Source: Epinephelus fuscoguttatus (taxonomy: Eukaryota; Chordata; Actinopteri; Perciformes; Serranidae). Taken from it: a DNA stretch of 64,000 nucleotides. Location: the NCBI RefSeq assembly GCF_011397635.1, contig NC_064771.1, positions 12,277,379 to 12,341,378 of the forward strand, read 5' to 3'. A model generated the notes under the pieces. That model searched no databases, was not told the origin of the DNA, and was given only the letters and a program-made list of their open reading frames with translations. The translations under genes and the position numbers were made by a program. Positions 1-13,009 of this stretch are shown one piece after another. Numbering within the stretch: position 1 is the first letter of the stretch; the number at the start of each line of letters is the position of its first letter.

Positions 1-526
1 GAAGTTGAATAGCATAACAGCAGAAGAAGCCGATAACAACATGGTGAAATCTACATCCAGAGCAGTGCCTTTTTGGACATACGAGGACACACAGTGCTGT
101 ACAGAGCTGTAGATTTGTCCACCATGGTACCAGTTTGCTGCTAGCTAACCATAGCCAACTTGTTTGTTGATTGCTTGGTCTGTGATGTAATAGGTAACCG
201 GAAAAAGGTCCAGTATTAACAAGCTGAAAGGGGGCTTGCGCTACCTATCATGGCAGAGTCAGACATACTTTAGTCAATTCAATGATACCCTTCCTGTGCT
301 TGCATACTGGGACAAGGACAGTAGTCCAGTTAAATAACCAAAGCTCAACTTAACTGTGCATGTAAAGGTAGTGACTGACCTGCAGTGACCCACTCGATGA
401 TTCCTAGATGTTCCAGATTCACATTGCAAAGACTGATGACGCAATCAAATTTTCCGAAGGGAGCATGACACCATGACTGAGACTTTTATTTAGTAAACAA
501 GTTGTGAAATCAAACATCTTCCCTTC

Positions 527-565
<39 letters not shown>

Positions 566-690
566 TTTAACATGTCTAAACGGCTGAACATGAGCTGGCA
601 TTCCCCAAACTGATGTTTGGCTCTGTCACAGGTTTTACATTGCATCTTGTTTGTTAGTGGCTGTGTGATACCCGCTGGTTGTTTTCCATG
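1..690. other. Upstream non-coding stretch (intron of the tmem273-like gene)
   Basis: No exon was recognised. The stretch holds a CA microsatellite at 531-563 and ends in a polypyrimidine-poor but usable acceptor (CAG at 691-693). The first exons of the gene that follows, including its start codon and any signal peptide, must lie before the window or are too short to recognise here. Confidence 0.5.
531..563. repeat. (CA)n microsatellite
   Basis: An uninterrupted run of about 16 CA units. Confidence 0.95.
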
Positions 691-693
691 CAG

Positions 694-1350
694 ACTGGAA
701 GTATGTTTTGATCGGAGGTGGGATCGGCCTGTTCTTAGCTGCTGGATTCATTATTGTCATGGCGTGCCTCATCAGGAAGTACATGTATAATGGCAACACA
801 GGTGAGAGGACAGACTGAGATCATATTACAGACATTTGCTATTATAATCAGTGAACTGTATGATTGACTGAGCAACTGTTTTCTTCTGTTCACATTTGTC
901 TTTATAGATTGTCCGAAATTAATCGCATGAAAGCTGGATAAAATATGACACTGTGCTTTGTGTAGTATATTACCATTATGCTGTACTTATGTGTCAAACT
1001 GATTTTTCCTACAGGTGGTGATGGTGTGAAGAGAACTTTAGAAGTAAGATGTTAACCTTGAAGACTGGTTGTTAATTATGCCACTGCCATAACACAATCA
1101 TAACTAATTAAATGTAATAATTTCTTTTTACTTTTGTCTATTTTCATATCAGTAATGGATGATGTCATTTATTAAAACAGACACTAAATATTTTGTAATA
1201 AAAAAATATTAAAATTCAAACATTCTGTTCTGTATTTTGAAGGTTCCCATAACATCTATTTACTCTCAACCACAGCCTCAGGCGATGGCTTTGAGCAGCA
1301 TCGGCCCATCAGAACCTCCTGTAGCAGCGGTGTCCAGTGACATGCAGTAG
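694..1350 (+). CDS. tmem273: TMEM273-like single-pass membrane protein, 3' partial gene (last three coding exons)
   Basis: Three exons splice in a consistent frame: 694-801, 1015-1043 and 1243-1350 (stop TAG 1348-1350). Exon one encodes D-W-K-Y, then a hydrophobic glycine-rich span (about 20 residues: LIGGGIGLFLAAGFIIVMAC), then the basic stop-transfer stretch LIRKYMYN. The DxKYxLIG start, AGF core and basic IR(K/R) stretch match the membrane segment of human TMEM273 as I remember it. The second exon is only 29 nt (GGDGVKRTLE), and the last encodes a 35-residue Pro/Ser/Gln-rich cytoplasmic tail. Being next to vstm4 in the same orientation supports the call, because human TMEM273 lies close to VSTM4. 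The start and extracellular part are outside the window. No function is established for this family. Another small type I membrane protein remains possible. Confidence 0.6.
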
Positions 1351-1508
1351 TAAAGGTCAGGCAGAGTGATTTGTAGGATGAAGAGAACCCTGCAAAAGTG
1401 GCATCTGGGTGGAAGGTCAACCAGGCGGCCTGCTGCCTTAGGATTTGACACACAGACTGTTTTACCTCATGTACATTTTCAGCAATAACGTATCATTATG
1501 GTTTTCAT

Positions 1509-1514
1509 AATAAA
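1509..1514 (+). terminator. Polyadenylation signal of the tmem273-like gene
   Basis: AATAAA lies 159 bases after the stop codon and is the first canonical signal downstream of it. Confidence 0.5.
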
Positions 1515-4500
1515 TGTCCAAAGAATATTTGTCATAATGCTTTTTGTATTTGCCTGTGGAAAATTGTGTTGTTTGACAATCTTAACAATCTAGGTTTCAG
1601 CCCGAATGACTTTATGTTCTGTGGAACTCTACTTTGGGAAATTCCAGCTGCTCCACTGACACACAAACTGGATTATTTAGCACCACTCAGCAGAAACCTT
1701 CTGAACTAATAAGCATTTCATACTTTATCCACAAGGGGGTGATATTTACCTCCAAGAAAAAACAACAACCTTAGACCAGCATCTGAGCACCAGACCAGTC
1801 TTGTGAACATCTTTTTGCATCTTGATGACTTGTGTTCAGGTCAGAGTATAATCTGATTTAATCATGACATTTAATCACATCTGGTCTATGACAATGTGTC
1901 CAAGTTTCCCCTCATGGAGCAACATCCCTGTCCGCATAAAAAAAATGCTTTCTTAATCTCAGCTCTCATTTCTTTTTTTAGCATTTTTCCACCTGCAGGA
2001 TTTATGTATTCAAAGAAATAGCTTATTAGCATGGTACTGTGGTTATTGGACAGCAGAAAGTGAAGTTGACACTTAACATTGAAATCAGCTTTATGCTTGT
2101 TTGTGAGGCACTTTAAAGTAGAAAGTATATAGGAGAGCAGAACGTCAATTACCTGGGTCCAGACCTTTGGTTCTGCCTGTTCCATCGAGTTTGAGACGAT
2201 CGATTTGTTGTGCATCATGACACGAAGCGGTTTCTTGATTAAAATTAGAAATGACCAATGAGCTGAGTGGGCGGACTCGATAAGCCAATCAGCACCATGG
2301 GCAGGACTAATGCTGCTGTCAAGCTGTTGTCAAGGGGTGTGCCAAAACCAATGCGGAGTAAGTGGGGCGCCAGTAGCTTAGTCCATAGGGTCTTGGGTTG
2401 GGAACTGGAGGGTCACCGGGTCAAGTATGGGACCAAATATAAAGCGTGGACTGGTAGCTGGAGAACTGCCACTTTGCCTCCTGGGCACTGCCGAGGTGCC
2501 CTTGATAAGGCACCAAACCTCCCACTGCTCAGGGCGCCTGTCCATGGGCAGCACCCTCGCTCTGACATCTCTCCTTTTAACGCCTGTATAGGTCCTGTTT
2601 GTGTGGTCTGTGTGTGTTTATGATAGCAGAGTAGAAAAAAAAATTCCCTTCGGGGATTAACAAAGTATATCTTCTTTTACTGCTAACAACAACGATGACA
2701 AGCGCCATAGACAACATAGATGCTGCTAATCGAATTCTAAATCTTCGCTATCGCCCAGCATCGTAGTTTATTTTTATTTCGCTCTGCTCCACTCTAAAAA
2801 CCCTGGCAAAACACTTCTGTCGGCATGGCTACGCATCAGTGTGGACTTAAAATGAGGATTCAGGCTGATACTTTGATCTCTAGTGATCGGTTAGGGAATA
2901 TCAAATCCCGCTCCCCCACAGAAATCAATTAGAGTGGACACAACGTCAGATTGAAAATGAAAAAATGAATGTTGAGAGCAAAAATGAATTAGAAATGTAC
3001 AAACACTATTTAAAAAGTTGCGAAAACAATCTCACTGTAAGTTCAGTTTAGTAGTTTTCAACTATACCACATGATCTTCATCAGTACATGGAGTTTGCCC
3101 TGTTTTCATGGAATAGTGGTTTTTCGTAGTTTCCAGTCTCTGGCACTCAAAGGACTTCTTGTCCATGTTGGCTTAAAAGCTGAGGTTCAACCTTCAAAAA
3201 CCAACTGTATAAATATAAATTTAATGTAAATCTAACTTACTGCACTGTTGCACTAACTGCAAGCACCTTTACTGCTCAGGCAACAGATACAGGGTTTTGG
3301 CACTGTTACAGCTACCATATGACCTATATCATCCAAATGAGGAGTCTGAGTGTACTGCCAAGTTTGTGAGACTGCCTCCCAAGCCCACGGATGGATGAAG
3401 AAGAACCAGTAAAAAACCTTCTCTGATATCCTGGTAACCATATATGCAAACACAGAATAATAACTAACAGATGTCTTCATTTCTTCACCTTTGTATTCTT
3501 CACTGTACTGCACAGTACAGATAGAGTTGCAGATGTAAAGGTCCTGTTTACTTCTGCTTGACAAGCTAATGTTACAGTTTGGCTCGATCCACAAAAGGAA
3601 CAATTAAAGCTCCTATCACCGGTATTTTTCTTATAACAATCAGTCATCATTTCTTAAAACATGTCATTCAAATGTGTTGTTGCGGATTTTTCTATTAAAT
3701 TCAATGCATTGAAGTTTCAATGCCTCCATTATCCTAAATGCAAATGAAGGCAAGATACTGATGCCATCACCAATATGCAAATGAGCATGTGATGTCATCT
3801 GGCGACTTTCAGCAACTTTTGGAGCAAGTGCTAGCTACTTTCATTGGAAGAGAGTTGGCAACACTGATTGGATGTACCAATCAAAGTGGAAAATAAAACG
3901 ATTCCAAGTAGCCTAATTGCGAATCTTGTTCAGTGTGCTGGATGTGAGTAACCTTTTAGCATCTTTCAGCTTGCTGTTTTGGTTTTACAGCCTGGTACCA
4001 AAAGACAGACAGACAAATTAGCAAGTGGCTGTTGAATAAATTTGAGCCGCTAGCAAGCTAGCATGATCATTTTCTCAGGGATTGGTGGAGACCAAAACAG
4101 AGTTAAAGGGAGAGTAAATATTGGACTTAGGCAGATCTTTGCAACTGCAAAATGATATTGTCCTTACTCTTAATGTTAGTGAGCAATATTTTAGCCTATT
4201 TGCAAGCCTACTTGTTAGCATAGCCTACCTAGTTAGCAAGCTAACTTGGTAACCCTGCAGTAGCGTTGGCATAGTGTTACTGAGGATTTTGTTAAATTGT
4301 ACTAACTTCAATTTGGAAAACTAGCTTAGCTCTGAAGAAGCACAGAAGCAGCGCAGTGATGATGTCACAGGTCTGTGATTGGTTGATTGCAATGCTGGTC
4401 CAGGAACGCGATGTAGGATGTTGATCCAGGAGCATGTCCAACTTGGCAAGATAACATCGTGCTTGGACTTAGAGCCTATAAGCCAATGGTTGGTGGTTAA

Positions 4501-6480
4501 TCGATGTCTGGCCGTTGGTAAGCATCTGTTGCCTTACTTCTTGCATTGTGTGCAGTTTTGGCACTCGTTGGTCCTTGTCGGCTCTTTTTCACTCAATTCA
4601 GCATGTTGAATCAGTGTCGAACCTGCAGCCTGGTGGTGAGAAGAGAAATGGAAGTGAAGAAAGCAAACAAACAGCTAAAGTCAAGAGGGTGTGAAATTGA
4701 AACAAACTTATTATGTAAGATAAGATTTTTTTTTTTTAAACTATTGATCTCTTAAGCAGAAAGAGTTTGTTATTGTTGTGTTGTTGTTCGCTGGTGCTCA
4801 GTAAATATAATCTGTTCTTTCAACATCAGGTTGTGTTGTTATTGTGCTAACTGGCTAACAAGCATCTTTAATCCATCTTGTCAGTCTTTCAGTTCACCTA
4901 TTTTCAATGATGAATACAGACTTTCCCCGCCTGCTGGTAAGGAGAGCTACCTCCTCTCATGCACGCCCAGAATGTACATGCTACTTGGCCTTTGGCTGTA
5001 GTGTTTTTGTTGTGATCATGCACAACTTTTTTGGCTGATGTGAAGTGGTGCAACAGTAAGGCTTCCTTGCCACTAGTTGTTTGATGTCGGTTTGGTGTGT
5101 CTGGGCCTTTACATTCATCTGGTCACTAGAAACGTGACTAAATGACTGTTAATGTTGTTCTGTGTCTGCCTGATGTGTAATTACTTTGCTAACACATTAG
5201 CTTTAACAACTTTATGCAGCAGTAAGATGCCAGATGTTAAGTTTTTAGCTTGTTGCGGAGTTTCTCTTTGACCAGAGAAATCAGTTCATGCAGCTTTAGG
5301 ATGCTATTTGCTAGTAACATACTATTTACTTTACTTACTTTGCAGCCAGTGCTCTAGACTAGCATGCTTGTAGTTTTATGCTGCAAAGTTTTATTTTTAT
5401 CTGATGTACATCATTAAGGAAAGAGCTGTCAGCAGAACTGATGATAAGCAGGAAAAATGCATGAGCAAGGACTCTTACACTGTGTTTAGAGCCTAATTTG
5501 GTGAATTCCACACCACATTTTGCATTAAATGCAGAAAGTTTAAGAGCTTTGGTAAAGTGGGGACTTCTTTGTCAAGGGAACAGCCGTGATTGTCAAACTG
5601 TCGCCAGAGTAGAAGCACTTATGAGGCCCCATAGGCCGTCCCCTTTATTATCAGTAAATCAAAAATGTCCCAGATCCTCACAGCGCTGCTCTTTGAGGTT
5701 TGATAAAAGCCAGCAAAGTGTCCCGAAAACCCAGAGCAGTACAAAGATTCACTGTGGGATCCTGTTACATGAGACAAGAGATGAGGGGAGATAGATGCAG
5801 ACACACACAGACACAACGGTTTAACTAATGTGGGGTTTGAGGACCAATTTTGAAAAGCAGGATGAGCAACCACACCAGTTTAACACTTGAGGAAACTGTG
5901 GGATCATTTTGTAACTTTAAATGCAGAATTCATCTTCATAAAATGTTCTTCTCCATCATTTCACTGGCCACAGAGATGCCCACACACAAACACAGACTGC
6001 AGCCCACCCCCTCCTCCCCTCTGTGTCAGCATATGTGTGTGTTCCAAAATAAAAGCCCTTGACGTTGGTCTGCGCCTGCTGTCCTCCACAGCTGGAAGTG
6101 TGATTTGCTCGGCGTCAATCTCAACAACACACCCCTCCTGCCCCTCCATCCTGCACAGGAAATTACACTTCCCACTCACTTGCCATGAGCAGAAGTGTGT
6201 GTGTGTGTATGTGTGTGTCCTTGCACATGATCACCTGTCTGTTTCTAGTGCTTTATGTGCGCGTGCATGTGTTTGTGTGTGCGCACGTGAGGCTGCCAAA
6301 TGTGTTTTCACTCTGTGTGTGACATGAGGGGGGAGGGGCAGAGGGAGGTTCTGAGTAGAAACAGAGCGTCCGATGTTTCATATTACACTCCTCGGCTGGG
6401 GAAAAAAAGAGAAGAAGAAGCGGAGAAGGAGGAGGAAACCTGGGGCTTCTTTTCTTTAGAGGCATTTAACTGGGAGTTTA
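1515..6480. other. Intergenic spacer between tmem273-like gene and vstm4
   Basis: About 5 kb without a recognisable exon on either strand. It holds a tRNA-derived SINE near 2364-2690, a probable old repeat around 3760-3870, and stretches rich in TAGC/GCTA words (for example 4040-4260), a common feature of percomorph non-coding DNA. The last 500 bases contain TG-rich irregular runs (6195-6290) and presumably the vstm4 promoter and 5' UTR. No TATA box was identified. Confidence 0.5.
2364..2690 (+). mobile_element. tRNA-derived SINE with LINE-like 3' tail
   Basis: It begins with GGGGCGCCAGTAGCTTAGTC, a degenerate pol III A box, followed by GGTCACCGGGTCAAGT in the place of the B box. The middle contains CTTGATAAGGCACCAAACC, a block seen in many fish SINEs. 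It ends with TTCCCTTCGGGGATTAACAA followed by a TATCTTCTT tail, the kind of 3' end shared with partner LINEs. Target duplications were not clear, so both ends are approximate. Confidence 0.6.
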
Positions 6481-6501
6481 TGGAGGCTGCAGCCGTGGAA
6501 A

Positions 6502-9500
6502 ATGAAGATCTCCTCTGTGGTCTTCGCTCTCCTGACTCGAGCACTGCTTGGAGGTAGGAAAAGTTTATTTTGCTTCATACCAAAGTGGATGTGGTGGAGA
6601 CAAAATGTTTTCCACTATTATTCTGAGAAGCTTTGCAGAAAACACAGAATCAGAGAGGATGTTGGGTTGAAGGGTGAGGAGATGGAGAAGGGTAGTTTTG
6701 GTAGATATGAAGTTCTGTTAACTAAAACCTTTCTACATGCTGTCCAGTTTCTGCTGGAATGAACTTTCAAAGTAAGATTGCAGGGTATGTTGGCAAGAAA
6801 ATAACAAGTTTATGAAAGTTGCATGTGTTTGCAGAGATGAGAGGGAAATCCAAGGTGAAAATTGATGGTTTTCAAAGTAAAACAGAGCATTTACATTAAT
6901 TTACGGTGACTCCACAGGTCTTCTGTCAAAACAGATTATTTAATTGGACAGTCTGAGAGTTCAAAGTCAACAAGCAACACCAAAACAACACTTTCCAGCC
7001 GTCCCGGCTATACTTTCCTTGTTTTCTTCTGTCACTCAAAACTCAATGAAAGACAAAACAGTCAAGAAAAATGGCACAGATTTTAATTACGTGCAGAGCT
7101 GAGAGCATCTGAGCTGTGTGACAGTGAAATGCTTGCGTGTCGTGGAAAGTGTGAAGTATGAAATTGTGCAAAATTGGAGAAACAGATGTGTGATATATTG
7201 TCATGCACCACATGCAGCAGTAAAGTTTGTTCCTCAATATTCATCCAACGTATGTCGTCACATGCCAAAAACAACACGGGTGTCAGCATGACGGGAAGGA
7301 GACTGTTGAGCAATAATTCCATTAGATTTGGGAACTGTCGTGATTTCAGATGTGACGTATGTCTTTTATCAGTGGAACAAACCTTCAGTTTATTTGTAGG
7401 GCAGTTCAAGCTGCTCTTTCAAGTCAGTCAAGCTTGTGTTTTAGAGAAAATTTTAGAGGAATCATTTCCTTAAATTCTTGTTAATTGTTCAGTCATTTCT
7501 CCTAAACAAGCCAAAGCTTCAGCTGAAATTTCCTCCTCAGATTTGACACCATGTAGAAAATTTTAAACTGATCTGAACTGCATGAAAATTTGATGGATAC
7601 CATAACAGGATGACCTATCTTTGACTTATTCTGGGCCTCTCTGTCCATGTTGGCCAAAACATTGAACAATCGGTATAAACAGATTATTCTTGACCCTGAA
7701 AGGAGTAGTTGGAAAAAACAGATGATGAACATAATGTCAAGTTTAGTAAACATCTTCACTTTCATGACAACTGAGTAAAGGTCTGATACAGTCAAAGGCT
7801 TAGGACCCTGTAAGTGGACCTTGAGTGGGGACTGTTTGGTCAACTACTGTTTCCAAGGTCAAGAACTATTGACCTATTCAATCGATGATTTCAACTTTGC
7901 AATGAAAACTCATAAATCCTGCTATTAACCTCAGACAAATCTTAAAATTTTGGGACCACGGTGTCTTACACTGTCAAATTTCAATCAAAGTTAATAAAAT
8001 CAGCTAATTAAATAATACATTTGCCATTTATTAAATTAGATTATCAGCTTTGAATTTCAGTCATTTAAAATTCCAGATGATCACATTTAAAATCTTACAA
8101 TATGTTCAAGTCTTAATATAATGAGCTAAATGAAGGTGCCACTGACTGTTCACCAAATGCATCAAATGAGGAAACTGTTATTTTATCACTACACCTCCAT
8201 ATGAATTATATTTGGATTTAAATTATATTTATAAACCTTTATCCTTTAATCAATTTATCTATACCTGCTACAGGTCTTTACATATGATTATGTAAGGTGC
8301 ATAAATCTAAATATTCCATTTACATGTCAAAATGACTTGAGCCCAGACAATGAAACACTAAGGACACAGTCACACAAGCTAAGTGAACACTGGCGAATAT
8401 TCGCCTCCTGTTCACTTCCATTCATTGTGAGCCTGGGGCGAATAGAACATTTGTCTCTGATGGTGAAGCAAATTTACATCTTTGCATTGCATAGAGTTCA
8501 ACTTTAGTGAACTTGCTACGAAGTCGCACCTCAACCATTAGCAAAGAAGTATGTGCGGAGGAGACATTGATTATTGCTGTGTTTTACCAGCCGATATTGT
8601 ATGATGTTGGCCATGAATAAGACAAACTGCACCACATGAGAGATGCTTTCCTGGCTGGCAGTAAGTTGGGAGACAGGCATTAAAAAAAATGTATGAATAA
8701 TATTGTATTTCGTGGTATTTATTAGCAAGCTAGCTAACATTAGCTACCAAGGTCACTTGCTGTGTGGGTCACATCAATCACTGCACACATTAATCACAAA
8801 TATTACCTCATTCGCCTGCCTCATGTGTGACCGTGCCTCAGCGCTGTGTTCACATGGAATCAAACAGTAGACAGCAGACGGAAAAACACCTTCTGGACAT
8901 CACGGGAAAAAACAAGTAGTCCGACAGAATGGCAGGATTGTGAAATGAAACATGCATGACAATACACTATGATGATACTGTATTGTTTATTGGAAAAAAA
9001 TCTGTTAAATATAATTATTTCATGTTTATTATTTAAATAAATAGAATTTTTCTAGTAATGCCATGTAATTGTCAAGATCACCTTTGTTTTTGCCTTGTGT
9101 AGAGGAGCTACCTAACAGCCGGTTGTAAATTCTATCGTGGAAGACAGCAGAAAGTATTTTAACGTTAAATAGCAATAAAGTTACCATTGCTGGTATTTTC
9201 AGTCATTGCTCACCTAATTTTACCGTCCTTCTCTCGTCCACTAAAATCATATCTAGTTTGCTCTGTGAACGCAACATAAACAATAGGAAAACAGCTTTTT
9301 TGCTGTTCTTTTGGTTTGCAAACAACAAATTTGTGCCATCATCTGGCAGACAGTAGGAATGTTATAGAAGTAGTCAGTACTCTTATCATCAGGTTAATAT
9401 TTTTCAACTTGAGCAGAGGACCAAAATGCAGACGGAAAAGATTTCTAAGTCTTTTTTTAGGCAAATTTGTCTACTTAAACAAATTAATGATTTTGGTTTA

Positions 9501-12500
9501 AATGTGGCTGCTACCATAGTTTCAGTACTTGACTTTACATGATGTTTTTTACAGTGTAGCCAACCATCTGTGCCATGGGCAAAACAATGGACAGACAGGA
9601 AACAGCTGAATGTCTTTAAGGAGATGCTTTAACTCTGTCAAAATCAAAGGCTTGCTTTAACCAACATGCAGTCAAAACAAGAGAGGAGCACGACTTCATA
9701 TGTGTTTTGTTAAGACGCGACCTGATTCCACGTCTCTGACATCTTTTTCAGCTTAGAAGAGATTGAATATTATCAAATATGACATAAATAGCAGAGACCA
9801 TCAGTCATCCAAACAAATCCAGACATCTTGATGCTACATACTGCTCCAAATGGTTCTCAGATAACTTGTTTAAATCTTTTACAGATTTGTGTTTGGCCAT
9901 CAACGTCACCATCACCCCATCCCCCTTCACAGTGGCCCAGGAGGGTCAAAACATCACTCTTACCTGTGTTGTGTCCCAGCGGCGCCGCAATGCTGCTTTA
10001 CCAGTGGTGAAATGGACCTTCCTGCCAGAGGGCACAGACCAGCCAGAGGATGAACTCCTCATCGCTCGCGTCAATATGAGGAAGGCCCGTTTCTATGGCA
10101 ACTACACAAAGAGTTTCCCGTGGCCTAAAATGAAGCTGACGGTGGTGAAGCAGGGGAAGATATTTGACCTGGTAATCTTGAATGTGTCCGAGGGGGACCG
10201 GGGGCTCTACATGTGCCGGGTGCAGGAGTTTAAAAAGCACCAGGACCGCTGGAAGGCCTCTTCAAACTGCACCGCCGCCACTGAGCTCAGAGGTGAGGGA
10301 TGGACTTGTTTAATTTGACCCCGTCCTTTTCCACATTAGACCACCTTAGTGCAGTCAACACTGAAGCCAGGCAAGAAACAGTGGGTACACATTTGTGAAG
10401 GTTAAAATATGGTGCTTATAGAGTTTCTTGAAGGGATGCTCCACCCAAAGTCTTTTTAGTATAAAACACTTATAGGCAGGAGAGGCAACTTTAGTTTGTA
10501 TTTTCCTCCTTCACAGGAGGTTATGGTCAGCTTGGATTTGTGTTAATTATAGGTTTTATGTCTGACAAAAAATTAAATATTTTACAGAAACCCATTTTCC
10601 CGCTGCCCATACATATGATCAGTATGTTCCAAACACTCATATTTTGCCAAATGACTAAGCCGGAATAGAGTGGCTCAGACGTGGGTACTCCTAATGTGCA
10701 TGTGTTATTCAGCCTGGTCTCACTCCCAGTGCGTCACACATTGGGTGGGATGGGAGGTTGATGGGTCCAACAAACACTGGACTTTGACCCAGGGGAGCAG
10801 TGTTCGAGACCAATAAACAACAGCATTGGTTACGGCCTTTTTGGCCACATTTGCGGCACTCAAAACTGCCACATCCAAGATCTTTTCCTAAACTACTGAC
10901 CCCTTCTTACTGCCAAACCCGTCTGAGTCTAGCTACGATGTAAAAGGCTCCCCTGGCATCATTTTAGGCTTCTGTCCCATCAGCAAAATATGATGTTTGT
11001 TAATTCTGGTATATGCTGTTAAGCAGCTGCTACAGAGTTAATCAGGAATGATTCATAGAACACTCAATCTCTCTCTTTCTCAAATGGGGGTATGGGTACC
11101 CCTAAGGGTACTTAGGAGTACTGCAAGCACTTCATAATACTGTAGCATGCCCCGGGGCCCCCTGTAACCACCTTACGCCACTTCTTCCAGCCATTGGTTA
11201 TCAATCATAGCTAATATTTATTCCTTTATTCAAAGTTCTTCAGGAGCTACTTGTTAGCTAGTCATTAATTAACAGCTGGATCCTGATTTGTTGTCATTTT
11301 GTTTTGGTCGGTACTCAGAAATGAGTGTTCTTTCTTGCATGTGTTACTAAATGGCTTCAATAACATTAGGACATCCTTTTATGGTTGTCCAATATGCACA
11401 TTAGACAGAATTATAAACATAAATATCTATTGTGCTCAAGAACTCTTAAGTAGCATGGCCTTGGTTGTGACTCATTAGAATTCCTGTCTGCGAATTGACA
11501 AGTATCCAATAGCAAAGCAATAATAAGTGGAGTTCGAACTAAAATTGGGGTCTTGAGCCAAAGACAGTGGGGAACCTCCGGCACCGAGCTGCTCTATTTC
11601 ACTCTTGGAAGAAGAAACCAGTAGCTGTAGCCCAGTTTCTCACAGAATGACATCACTGTTTTAGATGGTGCAGGGCGGAGACTTGACAGCTATTTCTACA
11701 ACCACAACAGAAGCAATGACAAATGCTGTTTTGATAATAGTAAGACCGCAAAAAGTTCTCTCAGACGCCAGGTTTGACTGCGGAGATCCTTCACGGCCAG
11801 CAGCAGAGAACTGTGACTGCTATTAAGGTGTTCCTGTGAACACATGAATCTGTTTGAGGGTATAGCTGGAGAAAGAGCATGGATGCCCTGTTAACACTCT
11901 CTGCTGGAGTATGACTGATCTGCAGGAGAGGCAAGGGGAGTATAAATTTGTGCTAGCTCTTTCTGACAAATGCCTCCAAATATCAGTTTAAAGCAACCAG
12001 GACGATAACCATAGGGCTTGCAGGCCTAAACAGGAGCCCTGAATAAACCCAAATTGTGGTAACAATACACTGAAGGCAGCAGAAAACCTTTTGTCCTGGG
12101 GGAGCAGTTCTCCATCTCCAGTAGTAGCATTTTCTCTGACCACAACTGGATGATGTAATCCATCTGGCTGAGGAGGCAGTGCAGTGGGTTCACTGAGCAA
12201 CAGCACTGTCCTGCTTTTGATTTGGGAGGGGAAATGTCATTGGTTAGGAGCAAGTCTGGAGATAAAAAGGATCCTCCATCGCAATAAGTTGCGGCTTTGA
12301 CTGAGTAGATGATCTTGGAGACAGAGCAGAGAGAGTGTGAGGTTTCAGTGCCACCGCTGGCACTTGAGACGTTCACACAACGGAATAGATGACAAATCTG
12401 CTGGTACCAGATACAGCTCAGAAATCCCTTCACGTTCATAAAACCAGAAAACACACTTTATAAGCTTTGTGATTTTTTCCTCTACGTCTGTCAAGGTTAC

Positions 12501-12962
12501 TGTCTTTGAAAAATATGCAGTTTGCAATGATAATAGGAGCAGATTTACCACATGAAGTCATTCTTTAATCAATGGGTCCTACATTTTAGACAGAGGTACA
12601 CAAGAGCAGGCTTCTTATTGCTAGCCAGCATGCATCAATTGGCTGGCTAACGTTAAAACTAGTCGGTAGCAGATTTCATGAGCTGTAGCCACCCAGCAAA
12701 ATAAGACAGACGTTAGCTTCATGAGTGGGATGAAAACATTATCTCATACTGGGCCTCCAGTGTTTCCAGCTTACCAAATTTACGCACTTGAGAGCTACAT
12801 CATGTATGTATCAAGTGCAACAAGCTTTGACAGACTACAGTCTTATGTAGATTGTTCTAAAAGATTGAAAGAGCTGCTAACATTAGCTTAAACTTCAATA
12901 GCATCCAGGAGGGACTTCCACAAAATGGGGAAATACTAAACGTCTGGTGTGCTAGTCGTCTA

Positions 12963-13009
<47 letters not shown>

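Noticed and set aside
531..563. CRISPR-like or telomere-like array
   Set aside because: It is a simple CA run in a vertebrate genome. No spaced direct repeats of CRISPR type occur anywhere in the window.
908..930. Possible extra exon of the tmem273-like gene after TTTATAG at 901-907
   Set aside because: In the required frame it reads a stop codon after seven codons, whereas exon 1015-1043 joins cleanly in frame to the last exon.
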